DNA from: Capra hircus
Taxonomy: Eukaryota; Chordata; Mammalia; Artiodactyla; Bovidae
Reading direction: 5' to 3'
Length of the DNA stretch: 64,000 bases
Assembly (NCBI RefSeq): GCF_001704415.2
Contig: NW_017189517.1
Location: 7,389,167 to 7,453,166, forward strand
Positions 1-12,484 of this stretch are shown in pieces. The position numbers were made by a program, and so were the translations under genes. How positions within the stretch are numbered: position 1 is the stretch's first letter; each line of letters opens with the position of its first letter. The notes below the pieces were generated by a model, which saw nothing but the letters and a program-made list of their open reading frames with translations, was not told where the DNA came from and ran no database searches.

Positions 1-90
1 TGGACGGAGGAGCCTGGTGGGCTACAGTCCATGGGGTCACAAAGAGTCGGACACAACTGAGCGACTTCACTTTCACTTTCACTTTCTTTT
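1..90 (+). mobile_element. Bov-A SINE, 3-prime part, cut by window start
   Basis: The stretch has the standard Bov-A2 end (gagcctggtgggctac, then caaagagtcggacacaact) and finishes in a short TTTCAC repeat tail. It continues beyond the left edge. Confidence 0.85.
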
Positions 91-1240
91 AGTCTTCAGA
101 GCAGCAACACTGAACAGAAATTATGGAGTTCACATACAGTCCTTTTCCCTACACAGGTACAACCTTCCTCACAATCAGTACCCCCCACCAGAGTGGCATA
201 TTTGTTACAATCAGTGTGATAGTCCACAGTTTAGGTTAGTTAGTTTTCACTCTTGATCATGTATGTTCAGTGAGTCTGAACAAATGTATAAGGACATGTC
301 TCCAGCATTACAGTATTCTACAGAATCATTTCACTGCCCTAAATATCCTCTGTGCTTAGCCTATTCATCCCTCCCTCCAACCCCTGGTCACCACTCTTCC
401 TTTTACTGTTTCCATAGTTTTGCATTTTTCTTAGTGTCATGTGGTTAAAATCATACAGTATATAGCTTTCTCAAGTTGGCTTTTTCCATTTAGTAACATG
501 CATTTGAGTTTTCTCCATCTTTTTATGGTTTGATAGCTCATTTCTTTTTAGCACTAAATAGTATTTCATTGTCCAAATGTACCAGCTTATTTAATAGTCA
601 CTCACTTACTGAAGGACATCATGCTTGCTTCCATGTTTTGGCCATTAGAAATAAAACTATTATAAACATCTATATGCAGGTCTTTGTGTGAATATACGAT
701 TTCAGTTCATTTTGGTAAAAACCAAAGAGTGTGATCTGGATCATATGGTAAGAGCGTGTTTAGTTTTATAAGAAACTTCCAGACTATCTCCAACATAGCT
801 ACCCATTTTGCATTTCCTGTAAGCAGTAAATGAGAGTTCTGTTGCTCCATATCCTGGCCAACATTTGTTGTCAGTATTCTAGATTTTGCCCCTTCTAAAG
901 ACTGTATAGTGATATCTCATTTTGATCTTAATTTGCAATTCCCTGATGACATAGGGTGTTGAAAATAATTCCATATGTTTACTTGCGTTTGAATATCTTC
1001 TTTGGTGAGGTGTCTATTAGGTCTTTTCCCCAATTTTTTAATCAGATTGCTCATTTTCATATTGTGAAAATTGGTAGCAGTCCTTTTGGTATATTTTGGA
1101 TAATAGTCCTTTATCAGATGTGTCTTTTACAAATATTGTATCCTAGTCTTAAGGTATTACTTATTTTTACTTTATTGTGTTATTGGGATAAAAAATAAGA
1201 ACAGAATTAGAAAAATAAATGATAGTCCTTCACAATTAAA
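91..1240 (-). mobile_element. Old L1 LINE 3-prime region, antisense
   Basis: AT-rich sequence typical of the 3-prime end of mammalian L1 read on the minus strand, including the recognisable ctttggtgaggtgtctatta and ggataatagtcctttatcag segments. No long open frame remains. Subfamily not assigned. Confidence 0.65.
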
Positions 1241-1286
1241 GAATATTAAGGCTCTAATGCCTGTGTTTTTATTAATACTTATCTAT

Positions 1287-2574
1287 GTTGTTCATTCGCT
1301 AAGTTGTGCCCAACTCTCTGTGACCCCATGAACTGCAGCACACTATGCTTCCCTGTCCTTCACTATCTCCTGGAGTTTGCTCAGACTCGTATCCATTGAG
1401 TTGTTAATGCCATCCAACCATCTCATCCTCTGTCGCCCCCTTCTCCCCCTGCCCTCAATCTGTCCCAGCATCTGGGTCTTTTCCAATGAGTCAGCTCTTC
1501 GCATCAGGTGGCCAAAGTATTGGAGCTTCAGCTTTAGCATCAGTCCTTCCAATGAATATTCAGGACTGATTTCCTTTAGGATTGACTGGTTTGATCTTCT
1601 TGCTGTCCAAGGGACTCTAAACAGTCTTCTCCAGCACCACAGTTTGAAAGCATCAATTCTCTGGCACTCAGCCTTCTTGATGGTCCAGCTCTCACATCCA
1701 TACATGACTACTGGAAAAACCTTAGCTTTGACTCTACAGGCCTTTGTCAGCAAAATGATGTCTCTGCTTTTTAATATGCTGTCTAGGTTTGTCATAGCTT
1801 TTCTTCCAAGGAGCAAGCATCTTTTAATTTTGTGTCTGCAATCACCATCTGCAGTGATTTTGGAGCCCAAAAAAATAAAGTCTGCCACTGTTTCCATTGT
1901 TTTCCCATCTGTTTGCCATGAAGTGATGGGACTGGATGTCATGATCTTTGTTTTTTGAATGTTGAGTTTTAGACCAGCTTTTTCACTTTCCTCTTTCACC
2001 TTCATCAAGCGGCTCTTCAGTTCTCTTCACTTTCTGCTGTTAGAGTGGTATATCATCTGCATATCTGAGGTTGTTGATATTTCTCCAGGCAATGTTGATT
2101 CCAGCTTGTGCTTCCTCCAGCTCCATTTCACATGATGCACTCTGCATATGAGTTAACTAAGCAGGGTGACAGTATACAGCCTTGATGTACTCCTTTTCCA
2201 ATTTTGAAAATTGGAGCAGTCCATTGTTTCATCATGTCTGGTTCTAACTGTTGCATCTTGACCTGTATACAGGTTTCTCAGGAGACAGGTAAGGTGGTCT
2301 GGTATTCCCATCTCTTGAAGAATTTTCCACGGTTTGTTGTGATCCACACAATCAAAGCCTTCAGAATAGTCAATAAAGCAGAAGTAGATGTTTCTCTGGA
2401 ATTCCCTTGCTTTTTCTGTGATCCAACAGATGTTGGCAATGTGATCTCTGATTCCTCTGCCTTTTCTAAATCTAGCTTGTACGTCTGGAAGTTCTCAGTT
2501 CATGTAGTACTAAAGCCTAGCATATGAAAGTTTTTGAGCATTATCTTGCTACCATGTGAAATGAGTTCAATCTG
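1287..2574 (-). mobile_element. BovB LINE, 3-prime half, antisense
   Basis: On the minus strand, 1343-2008 reads as the C-terminal part of BovB ORF2, after the reverse-transcriptase domain (VMYGCESWTIKKAE and DAFKLWCWRRLFR are typical). 2153-2347 is part of the RT palm region. The copy is 5-prime truncated and broken by stops and frameshifts. Flanks share a short cttatct repeat (1278-1284 and 2575-2581), a plausible target-site duplication. Confidence 0.85.
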
Positions 2575-2584
2575 CTTATCTGTA

Positions 2585-3292
2585 GAATGGTGGTACCTTA
2601 ACACTAAATTTACCATCTTAACTATTTTTTAAGTGTACAGTTCAGTAGTGTTAAGTATTCACATTGTTGTACAACAGATCTCTAGAACCTTTTCATTTTA
2701 TAACACTAGAACTCTATATCCACTAAACACTGCTTCTAGTCCTTGGTAAACGCTTGTATTTTCTGTTGCTGTTACTTGGACTACCTTAGAGAGATACTTC
2801 CTGTGATAGGAAATGTATAGTATCTGTCCTTTTGTGACTGGTTTATTTCACTTAGTATAATGTCTTCATATGACAGGATTTCCCATTTTTTAAAGCTACA
2901 TAATACTCCATTATATGTATATACCACACTTTATTAATTCATCAGTTGCTAGAAGTTTGGCTTCCTTGCACCTTTTGGCTATGTGAATAATGCTGCAATG
3001 AACACAGGTGTGCAAATAGCTCAAGTTCTTGCTTTGAATTATCTTAGATATATACCCAGAAGTAGAATTTCTAGATTGTATTGGAATTCTGTTTTTAATT
3101 TGTGGAGAAACCTCCATACTGTTTTCCATAATGGATGTACCATTTTACCTTAGTGCCGAGTACACAAGGCTTTCAGCTTCTCCTGGTTCTCTTGAGGACT
3201 TGTTAGTTTCTGTTCTTTTGATAGTGGGCATCCTGATTGATACAAAGTGATATCTCATTGTGGTTTGTATTTGCATTTTGCTAATGATTGGT
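2585..3292 (-). mobile_element. L1 LINE fragment, antisense, left of nested BovB
   Basis: L1 3-prime-type sequence on the minus strand. It is interrupted at 3292 by a BovB insertion and resumes at 5579, as shown by the matching break point in the L1 consensus (after the ctaatgattggt step) and by the flanking duplication. Confidence 0.65.
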
Positions 3293-5578
3293 CATAGCAA
3301 ACACCCTCTTCCAACAACACAAGAGAAGACTCTACACATGGACATCACCAGATGGTCAACACCAAAATCAGATTGATTATATTCTTTGCAGCCAAAGATG
3401 AAGAAGCTCTATACAGTCAGCATAAACAAGACCAGGAGCTGACTATGGCTCAGATCATGAACTCCTTATTGCCAAATTCAGACTCAAATTAAAGAAAGTA
3501 GGAAAAACTGCTAGACCATGCAGGTATGACCTAAATCAAATCCATTATGATTATACAGTGGAAGTGAGAAGTAGATTTAAGGGCCTAGATCTGATAGATA
3601 GAGTGCCTGATGAACTATGGAATGAGGTTCGTGACATTGTACAGGAGACAGGGATCAAGACCATCCCCATGGAAAAGAAATGCAAAAAAGCAAAATGGCT
3701 GTCTGGGGAGGCCTTACAAAAATCTGTCAAAAGAAGAGAAGTGAAAAGCAAAGGAGAAAAGGAAAGATATAAGCATCTGAATGCAGACTTCCAAAGAATA
3801 GCAAGAAGAGATAAGAAAGCCTTCTTCAGCTATCAATGCAAAGAAATAGAGGAAAACAACAGAATGGGAAAGACTAGAGATTTCTTCAAGAAAATTAGAG
3901 ATACCAAGGGAACATTTCATGCAAAGATGGGCTCGATAAAGGACAGAAATGCTATGGACCTAACAGAAGCAGAAGATATTAAGAAGAGGTGGCAAGAATA
4001 CACAGAAGAACTATACAGAAAGATCTTCATGACCCGGATAATCACGATGGTGTGATCACCCATCTAGAGCCAGACATCTTGGAATTTGAAGTCAAGTGGG
4101 CCTTAGAAAGCATCACTACAAACAAAGCTAGTGGAGGTGATGGAATTCCAGTGGAGCTATTTCAAATCCTGAAATATGATGCTGTGAATATGCCAGCAAA
4201 TTTGGAAAACTGAGCAGTGGCCACAGGACTGGAAAAGGTCAGTTTTCATTCCAATCCCAAAGAAAGGCAATGCCAAAGAATGCTTAAACTACTGAACAGT
4301 TGCACTCATCTCACACGCTAGTAAAGTCATGCTCAAAATTCTCCAAGCCAGGCTTCAACAATATGTGAACCGTGAACTTCCAGATGTTCAAGCTGGTTTT
4401 AGAAAAGGCAGAGGAACCAGAGATCAAATTGCCAACATCTGCTGGATCATCGAAAAAGCAAGAGAGTTCCAGGATAACATCTATTTCTGCTTTATTGACT
4501 ATGCCAAAGCCTTTGACTGTGTGGATCACAATAAACTGTGGAAAATTCTGAGAGAGATGGGAATAGCAGACCATCTGACCTGCCTCTTGAGAAATCTGTA
4601 TGCAGGTCAGGAAGCAACAGTAGAACTGGACATGGAACAACAGACTCGTTCCAAATAGGAAAAGGAGTGCGTCAAGGCTGTATATTGTCACCCTGCCTAT
4701 TGAACTTCTATGCAGAGTACATCATGAGAAACGCTGGACTGGAAGAAACACAAGCTGGAATCAAGATTGCCGGGAGAAATATCAATAACCTCAGATATGC
4801 AGATGACACCACTCTTATGGCAGAAAGTGAAGAGGAGCTAAAAAGCCTCTTGATGAAAGTGAAAGAGGAGAGTGAAAAAGTCGGCTTAAAGCTCAACATT
4901 CAGAAAATGAAGATCATGGCATCCGGTCCCATAACTTTATGGGAAATAGATGGGGAAACAGTGGAAGCAGTGTCAGACTTTATTTTTTTGGGCTCCAAAA
5001 TCACTGCAGATGGTGACTGCAGCCATGAAATTAAAAGACGCTTACTCCTTGGAAGGAAAGTTATGACCAACCTAGATAGCATATTCAAAAGCAGAGACAT
5101 TACTTTGCTGACTCAGGTTCATCTAGTCAAGGCTATGGTTTTTCCTGTGGTCATGTATGGATGTGAGAGTTGGACTGTGAAGAAGGCTGAGCGCTGAAGA
5201 ATTGATGCTTTTGAACTGTGGTGTTGGAGAAGACTCTTGAGAGTCCCTTGGATTGCAAGGAGATCCAACCAGTCCATTCTGAAGGAGATCAACCCTGGGA
5301 TTTCTTTGGAAGGAATGATGCTAAAGCTGAAACTCCAGTACTTTGGCCACTTCATGCGAAGAGTTGACTCGTTGGAAAAGACTGATGCTGGGAAGGATTG
5401 GGGGCAGGAGGAGAAGGGGACGACTGAGGATGAGATGGCTGGATAGCATCACTGACTCGATGGACGTGAGTCTGAGTGAACTCCGGGAGTTGGTGATGGA
5501 CAGGGAGGCCTGGCGTGCTGTGATTCATGGGGTCGCAAAGAGTCGGACTTGACTGAGTGACTGAACTGAACTGAACTG
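3293..5578 (+). mobile_element. BovB LINE, 5-prime truncated, inserted in L1
   Basis: About 2.3 kb on the + strand, from the end of the endonuclease domain (TWTSPDGQH-like codons at about 3330) through reverse transcriptase to the 3-prime end with its ctgaactgaactgaa tail. The RT catalytic YADD is intact at 4796-4807. Frames break several times: 3558-4055, 3989-4213, 4329-4658, 4538-5197 and 5237-5552 are successive pieces. The stop at 5195-5197 lies where the other copies here have a CGA- or CAA-type codon, suggesting CpG decay. The target-site duplication aatgattggt occurs at 3283-3292 and 5579-5588. Confidence 0.9.
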
Positions 5579-7915
5579 AATGATTGGTGATGTTTAGCAT
5601 CATTTCATGTGCCTATTGACTGTTGTGTATTTTCTTTTGAGAAATGTCTGTTCAAGTCCTTGTGTTAAGTGTTAATCACTCAGTCGTGTCTGACTCTTTG
5701 TGTCCCCCTGGACTATAGCCCACCAGACTCCTCTGTCCATGGAATTTTCCAGGCAAGAATTCTGGAGTGGTTTGCCCTTTGCTTCTCCAGGGAATCTTCC
5801 TTACCCAGGGATCGAACCCAGGTCTCCTGCATTGTGGGCAGACCCTTTACTGTCTGATCCACCAGGGAAGCAAGTCCTTGACCCAATTTTTAATTGGGGT
5901 ATTTTTTTGTTATTGAGTCATGATAATTCATTATATATTCTGGATGTTAACTCCTCGTCAGCTATATGATTGGCAAATATTTTCTCTTATTCTATAGGTT
6001 GCCTTTTCACTATTCTTTTCTTTGATCATGTATTCTCATTTTCTAATTTTGATTTTTATCCTGTGCTTTTGGTGTCATATCCAAGAAGTCATTGCCAAGT
6101 CCGATGTCCTGAAGCTTTTTCTCCATATTCTTCTAGGAGTCTGATAGAATCAAGTCTGACATTTAGATCTTTCATTCTTTTCGTGTTAATTTTTGTATAT
6201 GATCTAAGGTGAGAATCCAATTCTATCAGTACTTTTATAAGTAGATACCAGTTTTCCCAAAGCTGTTTGTTGAAGAAATTCTCATTCCCTATTGAATAGT
6301 CTTGGTACACTTGTTGAACGTCATTTGACCTTATGTGCAAAGAGTTTATTTTTTAGGCTTTCAATTCATTGTCTTACGTATCTTCCCTTATGCCAGTCTT
6401 AATTACTGTTGCTTTGTAGTATGTTTGGAGAAATTTGGGAATATAAGACCTCCAAGTTCGTTTCTTCTTTTCAAGACAATTTTTGAAGATCTTTCCAAGA
6501 TCTCATGGTCCCTTGAGATTTCATATGAGTGTCAGGGTTTTTTTTTTTTTTTTCCTATTTCTGAAACAAATGACATTGGTATTTTGATAGGAAGTCCACT
6601 GAGTCTGTAGATCACTTTGGATGGTATACACATTTTAACAGTATTAAGTGTTTTAATCTATGAACTTGAAATATGTTTCCATTTGTTTTGTATTCTTTGA
6701 TTTCTTTTAGCAGTGCTTTTGTAACTATCAGTGTGCAACTCTTTAACTTCTTTAAGTTTGTTCCTAAGTGTTTTATCATTTTTGATGCTATTATAAATGA
6801 TAGTGTTTTCTTGATTTCCTTTTTGGACTGGTCATTGTTAATGTATAGGCATGCATCTAATTTTTGAGTGTTAATTTTAGTTCCTGCAACTTTGCTGAAT
6901 TAATTTGTTCTAACATTTTTGGTGGAATTTTTAGAGTTTTTTTTACATACAATATCATGTCATCGGCAAATTAGGATAATTTTACTTCGTTCCCAATTTG
7001 TATACCCTTTTTGTTTCTTGTCTAATTGTTCTATCCAGAACTTCTAGTACAATGATTGATAATAGTTCTGGAGTGGACATCCTTGCTTTGTTTCTGATCT
7101 TAGAGATAAAGGTTTTAATCTTTGCCTATTTAGTGTGATATTATCTGTAGACTTTTATTAGGTTGTGATCATTTACTTCTCTTCCTATTTTATTAAATAT
7201 TTTTATCATGAAAGAGTGTTGAATTATGCTAAATGTCTTTTCTGCATTAACTGAGATGTTCATGCAACACATTGTTTATATGCTGCGTTATATTGATTGA
7301 TTTTCATATATATTCTTGGATCCCAATAATAAATTTCATTTGGTCATAGAGCATGATCATTTTAATGTTACTGATTTTTGATTTGTTAGTATTTTAAGAT
7401 TTTTTTTTTTTGGTATCATTATTTGTTGAGAAAATTGGTATGTAGTTTTCTTGTGGTGTCTTTCTGGTGATAGTATCAGGGTAACGCTAGGCTCAGAATA
7501 AGTTTGAAGGTGTTCCTACCTCTTTGATTCTTTATAAGGATTAGGAAGGATTGTTATTTCTTCTTCAAATGCTGGGTAGCATTCTCCAGTGAAGTCATCT
7601 AATCCTGGGTTTATCTTTTGGGTGAGATTTTTGATTCCTACTTCAGTCTTCTCACTAGTTTTGGATCTGCTCAGATTTCTTTATTTCTCAGTGTTCCAGC
7701 TTTGGTAGGTTATATGTTTCTAGGTACTTATTGATTGGCATGTAATTGTAGTAGTCTCATATAATCATAAAATTTTTATTTCTCTGACGACAGTTGTGAT
7801 TTCCTCTTTTTTTAGATGTTTGAGTCTTTTTTTTGTTGTTGTTGTTGTAGCTAAGGGTTTGCCAATTATGTTAATCTGCCAATTGTGTTAATCTTCCGAA
7901 ATTGTCAATTTTGTG
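5579..7915 (-). mobile_element. L1 LINE, antisense, right of nested BovB
   Basis: Continuation of the L1 element after the BovB insertion, covering 3-prime and ORF2-derived sequence on the minus strand. It is interrupted once more by a SINE at 5663-5870. A T run (6538-6553) and many stops show decay. Confidence 0.65.
5663..5870 (-). mobile_element. Bov-A type SINE, antisense, in L1
   Basis: The tRNA-like head lies at the right (accagggaag) and the tail at the left (cactcagtcgtgtctgact). It has a perfect 10-bp target-site duplication, caagtccttg, at 5653-5662 and 5871-5880. Confidence 0.9.
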
Positions 7916-8624
7916 TTATCATTAAAATAATGTTTTTATATGAATTAAAACATGAAAGTTAATGGAAATCAAATTCTTCAGAGCAAGGGAAGATGTGTGG
8001 AGCAGAATTGTTCAGGGCTGTGGTATGAGTTCATACAAAATGATACTCTCCTCTCTATTGTTTTATCAGTTATTATCACCACTGAATTATTTACTTAATA
8101 CCCAGAATTTCAAGCTTAAAGTTCTCCATATCCCCAGCAATAAGTAAACCATCTCACACCTTCTTATAGTAATGATGGGAGGAAGGCCACAGACTGGGAG
8201 AGTTACCCAAGTTTAACATAAACTGTATTTCTCCCACTCTTTTTTCTATTTTCCGCATCCCAGAAGGGAGGGCCTTGTGATGAACTGGAGTGGTTAGGAT
8301 CTGACGTTTCCAAACCATTAGTAGAAACTCAGCTTTTTGTTCACATAAGAACCAAAGGCAGCATAAATGATTCATAGTATGAAATCTGTTGCTCCCAGGT
8401 TATGAAGTAAAATTGCAAAGCAAATAAAGTCTCCCACTTTTCTCTCCTTTTCTCTCATTTCCTCTTTCTGTTTTTGCTGTCACCCCCAATGCCTTAGAAG
8501 GACCCCCATCTTCCACCTTTTCTCACTAGGCTACTTATCTTTGGCTGACCTCAGCCGGGTATAATCTCAGTTATATTACATTGCTGCTGTGTGAAATGCT
8601 GCTTGATTGAGCCCTTTCTGGAGT
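7916..8624. other. Unassigned intron sequence
   Basis: No exon, RNA gene or recognised repeat. Two short open frames (7962-8147 +, 8154-8375 -) have no family resemblance I can see. Confidence 0.5.
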
Positions 8625-8637
8625 ATTTGTGTTATAA

Positions 8638-8828
8638 CGTGAGAAACGTGAAGTCATTCAGTTTTGTCTGACTCTTTGTGACCCCATGGTCTGTAGCCTA
8701 CCAGGCTCCTCGGCCCATGGGATTTTCAAGGCAAGAATACTGGAGTGGGTTGCCATTTCTTTCTCCAGGAGATCTTCCCAACCCAGGAACTGAACCCAGG
8801 TCTCCTGCATTGTAGGCAGACGCCTACA
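8638..8828 (-). mobile_element. Bov-A type SINE, antisense
   Basis: Standard SINE body (accccatggtctgtagc to cctgcattgtaggcag). The 13-bp target-site duplication atttgtgttataa is exact at 8625-8637 and 8829-8841. Confidence 0.9.
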
Positions 8829-9030
8829 ATTTGTGTTATAAAGAGATGCCTACAAACTAAAAGTATCCAAGTGATTGCTTGGCCGGGGATTGTGGGTACT
8901 GTTGTTGAACAGGAGAGTGACTTGTTCTGTATCCTCAGTGCGCTGGGTATTTTTTAAAGGGTTTCAAAGCTGGGGAGTGACTTGATCTTACTCTTTTGAA
9001 AAAGGCAACTTTGAAGATTAAGCAAAGTAG

Positions 9031-9244
9031 TTAGTGTGTGCCCAGTTGCTAAGTTGTGTCCGACTCTTTTGCAACCCTAAGGACTGTAGCCATCCATGTT
9101 CCTCTGTCCACGGAATTCTCCAGGCATGAATACTGGAGTGGGTTGCCATGTCCTCTTCCAGGGGATCTTCCTGACCCAGGGATCCAACCCATGTCTCTTT
9201 CATTGGTAGGCTGATTCTTTATCATAGTGCCACATGGAAAGCCC
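9031..9244 (-). mobile_element. Bov-A type SINE, antisense
   Basis: Full-length-like SINE. An exact 11-bp target-site duplication, aagcaaagtag, flanks it at 9020-9030 and 9245-9255. Confidence 0.9.
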
Positions 9245-9369
9245 AAGCAAAGTAGAGGCATGAGCAAAATTAGAATGAGGGAAACCTGTTAGGTGGTTAT
9301 TGCTGTAGTATAAGCAAAATATAAGCTTATATAGGGTGATAGCAAAAGAGATAATAACAATAAAAATAG

Positions 9370-9580
9370 AAATATTTGTTAACATTTATATGTTAGATAA
9401 ATATGCCAGGCACTCCCTTCTACATTCTGTTAATTCATTAATCCTTACTTTATAACAGTCCTATGAAATAGGTACTTTTGTTATCTCCTCTTTACTGATG
9501 ATGAAACTGAGGCATAGGGAGGTTAAGAAACTTGTCCATAACTTATAAGTGGGAAAGCTGGGATTTTAATTGAAGGAAGT
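9370..9580 (+). repeat. MIR SINE
   Basis: Core-SINE type sequence with gccaggcactcc, the conserved gatgatgaaactgaggcata block and a gaggttaagaaacttg block. An old mammalian-wide repeat, diverged. Confidence 0.7.
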
Positions 9581-9966
9581 CTGGGTGTGGTGTCCATGCT
9601 CATAAGCACAATTTTGTCCCTCCTATTGCGTGATCAAGATAAATGGATCCATTCAAGATATTTATTGTAGATAAAATCTGGACTTACTGATGTATTCCAT
9701 GGAGAGAGTGAGAAAAAGAGCAAAAAAGAATAAAGAATAAACATAGCCTCCTTGATTTTGCCCTGAGCAACTAGTTGTATTAGGTAGTGCTGTTAAACAA
9801 AATGCTGGTGCTATTAAATAACTTGGAAAGGACTGGGAAAAGAATAGGTTTGGGCCATGTTCATTTTGAGATTCCTATTAGATAGCCAGATGGAATTGTC
9901 AAGCCTGGAGCTCAGAGGAGATGTTTTAGGTAGAAATAGAAATTTGGATGGAATCATGTAAAACAT

Positions 9967-10789
9967 GATGGAGCACTAGCTAGAATCAAGATTGCCAGGA
10001 GAAATATCAATAACCTCAGATATGCAGATGACACCACCCTTATGGCAGAAAGCAAACAAGAACTAAAGAGCCCCTTGATAAAAGTGAAAAAGAAGAGTGA
10101 GAAAGTTGGCTTAAAACTCAACATTCAGAAAACTAAGATCATGACATCTGGTCCCATCACTTCATGGCAAATAGATGGGAAAACAGTGAAAACAGTGACA
10201 GATTTTATTTGGGGGGACTCCAAAATCACTGCAGATGGTGATTGCAGCCATGAAATTAAAAGACGCTTGCTCCTTGAAAGGAAAGTTATGACCAACCTAG
10301 ACAACATATTAAAAAGCAGAGACATTATTTTGCCAACAAAGGTCCATTTAGTCAAAGCTATGGTTTTTCCAGTAGTCATGTGTGGATGTGAGAGTTGGAC
10401 TATAAAGAAAGCTGAACACCAAAGAATTGATGATTTTGAACTGTGGTATTGGAGAAGACTCTTGAGAGTCTCTTGGACTGTAAGGAGATCCAACCAATCC
10501 ATCCTAAAGGAAATCAGTCCTGGGTGTTCATTGGAAGGACTGATGTTGAAGCTGAAGCTCCAATACTTTGGCTCCCTGATGTGAAGAACTGACTCATTTG
10601 AAAAGACCCTGAATGCTGGGAAAGATTGAAGGCGGGAGGAGAAGGATGAGATGGTTGGATGGCATCACTGACTCAATGGACGTGAGTTTGAGTAAACTCC
10701 GGGAGTTGGTGATGGACAAGGAGGCCTGGCATGCTCCAGTCCATGGGGTCGCAAAGAATCAGACACGACTGAGCAACTGAACTGAACTG
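9967..10789 (+). mobile_element. BovB LINE, 3-prime 0.8 kb, perfect target-site duplication
   Basis: A 5-prime truncated BovB starts just before the RT YADD codons and ends in the ctgaactgaactga tail. 10042-10584 is a 180-codon open frame covering the thumb and C-terminal region, so decay is limited. An exact 11-bp duplication, atgtaaaacat, lies at 9956-9966 and 10790-10800, as left by target-primed reverse transcription. Confidence 0.92.
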
Positions 10790-11077
10790 ATGTAAAACAT
10801 AGAGAAGAGCAACAGGCCTTGAGGAATTCCAGTGGAAAAGCATAGTTATTTATAAGGAAAAGAGTGTGGGTTTTGGCATTGGAAATATTGGAAGTTTCTT
10901 CAGTTTTCAGATTTCTTTTGTCATAAGCTGATAAGCCCATTGAAGGAAATCTTGATCTCTCATGCCATGCTTGTAATTTCTCACTTTTCTATATGCTTTT
11001 TTTTTTAAGTTCCCATCTTGATGCCCAAATTCTTCATCTGCACATGTATGTTATCTGTATTTTCCAGTAAATACTTA

Positions 11078-11196
11078 AACTTTTTTTTTTTTTTTTGGTC
11101 GCGGCATGAGGGATCTCAGTACCTCAACCAGTGGTCGAACCCATGCCCCCTGCACTAGGAATTCAGTCTTAACCACTGGACAACCAGAAAGTCCCT
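11078..11196 (-). mobile_element. CHR-type (tRNA-Glu derived) SINE, antisense
   Basis: Starts with a 17-bp T run (its A tail) and ends with the head gtcttaaccactggacaacc. The cetartiodactyl CHR family is the best fit. Confidence 0.7.
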
Positions 11197-11199
11197 CCA

Positions 11200-12480
11200 G
11201 TAAATATATCGGTATTTTACTCATGAAACTGATTTTCTAAAATCTGATGATAGGTCATTTTTCTCTTGGTTTTGTGCATCTCATGTGTTTAATTGAATTC
11301 TGGACAGTACATGGAAAAGAATGCTAGAGATCGAGGCAGGTAACCTGTATTTCTGGTCTGCAGTGGTCATACCTTTTGTCAGCCAGTCCATCAGTATTGG
11401 GGATTGAGTCAGTCTGGTCAGGAGTTGGCTGGCTTTGGATTTTGCTGTAGATGTTGATGCTTTCAGTACCTCCCTGGACTCTAAATTCCTGCACATCTGG
11501 GCTGCCACAGGGGTTTTCTCAGTGTTCCTATTCCACTATCTGCTTTCAGCAGGTCCTGTATTCCTGAGACACAGTGGATGCCTCTCTATATGCCCTTTCT
11601 CCTCCCGCAGTGGTAAATTGTGCTTTCTTGTTGTTATTCTTTGCAGGGTTCCTGATGGGATCAGAGTGGTTTCTTGATTCTCCTACTCTGTCTCATTATT
11701 AGGCAGCCTTTATGCACCTTTGCCTCAGGGTAGAACTTTTAGCACTCTTCCCTGATCTCCATCCCAACCTCCCTTGGCAGCTGAACTTTGCCTTTTATTA
11801 GTACCAGGTCCTCAATGTGAGGGTGTTTCCTGTCCATCCCCAGCAGCAGATGGCTTTGTTCTACCTCTCCACTAGCAGTAGTTACGTGTCCCTGAGACCC
11901 TGCCAGGGAGGGTTTCTTGCCTTGCTCTTAGGCACAGATGGCTTTTGCACCCTATGAGAGAAGGGTCTGCAGTTGCAGCATATTTTGCAGCATTTTCCTC
12001 CACAGCACTCAGTCAAACCTGTACCTTTCTCGTGAGCACCTAGTGGATACCCAGAGAGAAGAACTGATGTGTGCTTATGGTCTCCTATTTTCTCTGAGGC
12101 TTGCAGAGATTTGAAACTGTCATGTTGGCCCCTCCCAAGCCTTTTACAGTTGGTTGAAAATCTAGTTATTTTCTTCCTGTGCACTTTTATGACAGCCATC
12201 TCTTCCTTCTGTGCTTTGTTAATTGTGAAAGAGTCAGTTTCTCCTGCCTCTCTTCAGAGGGACTTTTTGCCCTTTGAAATTCAGTTAACTTGGCTGCCTT
12301 GCAACCTCAACTCTCTGATGAATCCAAAAAACTTACAATTCTTTTGATTATCTGACTTTTTCTAATGTTTGTCATAATGGATGGTGAGGTTCTCTTGTTG
12401 ACTTTGTACAAGTTAAGTGGAAACAACCCTAGAGTTGATTGTCTAACTGAACCATGTTGTTCCCTTTCTTTAAAAGTCCT
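11200..12480. other. Intron sequence, probably old L1-like at left, otherwise unassigned
   Basis: The first part resembles decayed L1 3-prime sequence on the minus strand (ttgaattctggacagtacat). The rest is moderately GC-rich with no exon-like conserved frame. The open frames at 11435-11677, 11882-12199 and 12069-12347 resemble no protein I know. Confidence 0.4.
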
Positions 12481-12484
12481 TTTT

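Noticed and set aside
4538..5197. 219-codon + strand frame as a reverse-transcriptase gene, retron or defence system
   Set aside because: It is the RT and C-terminal part of a truncated BovB LINE with broken frames on both sides.
10125..10502. 125-codon minus-strand frame
   Set aside because: It is the opposite-strand shadow of the BovB coding sequence; the same shadow recurs at 1377-1958 and 52614-52982.
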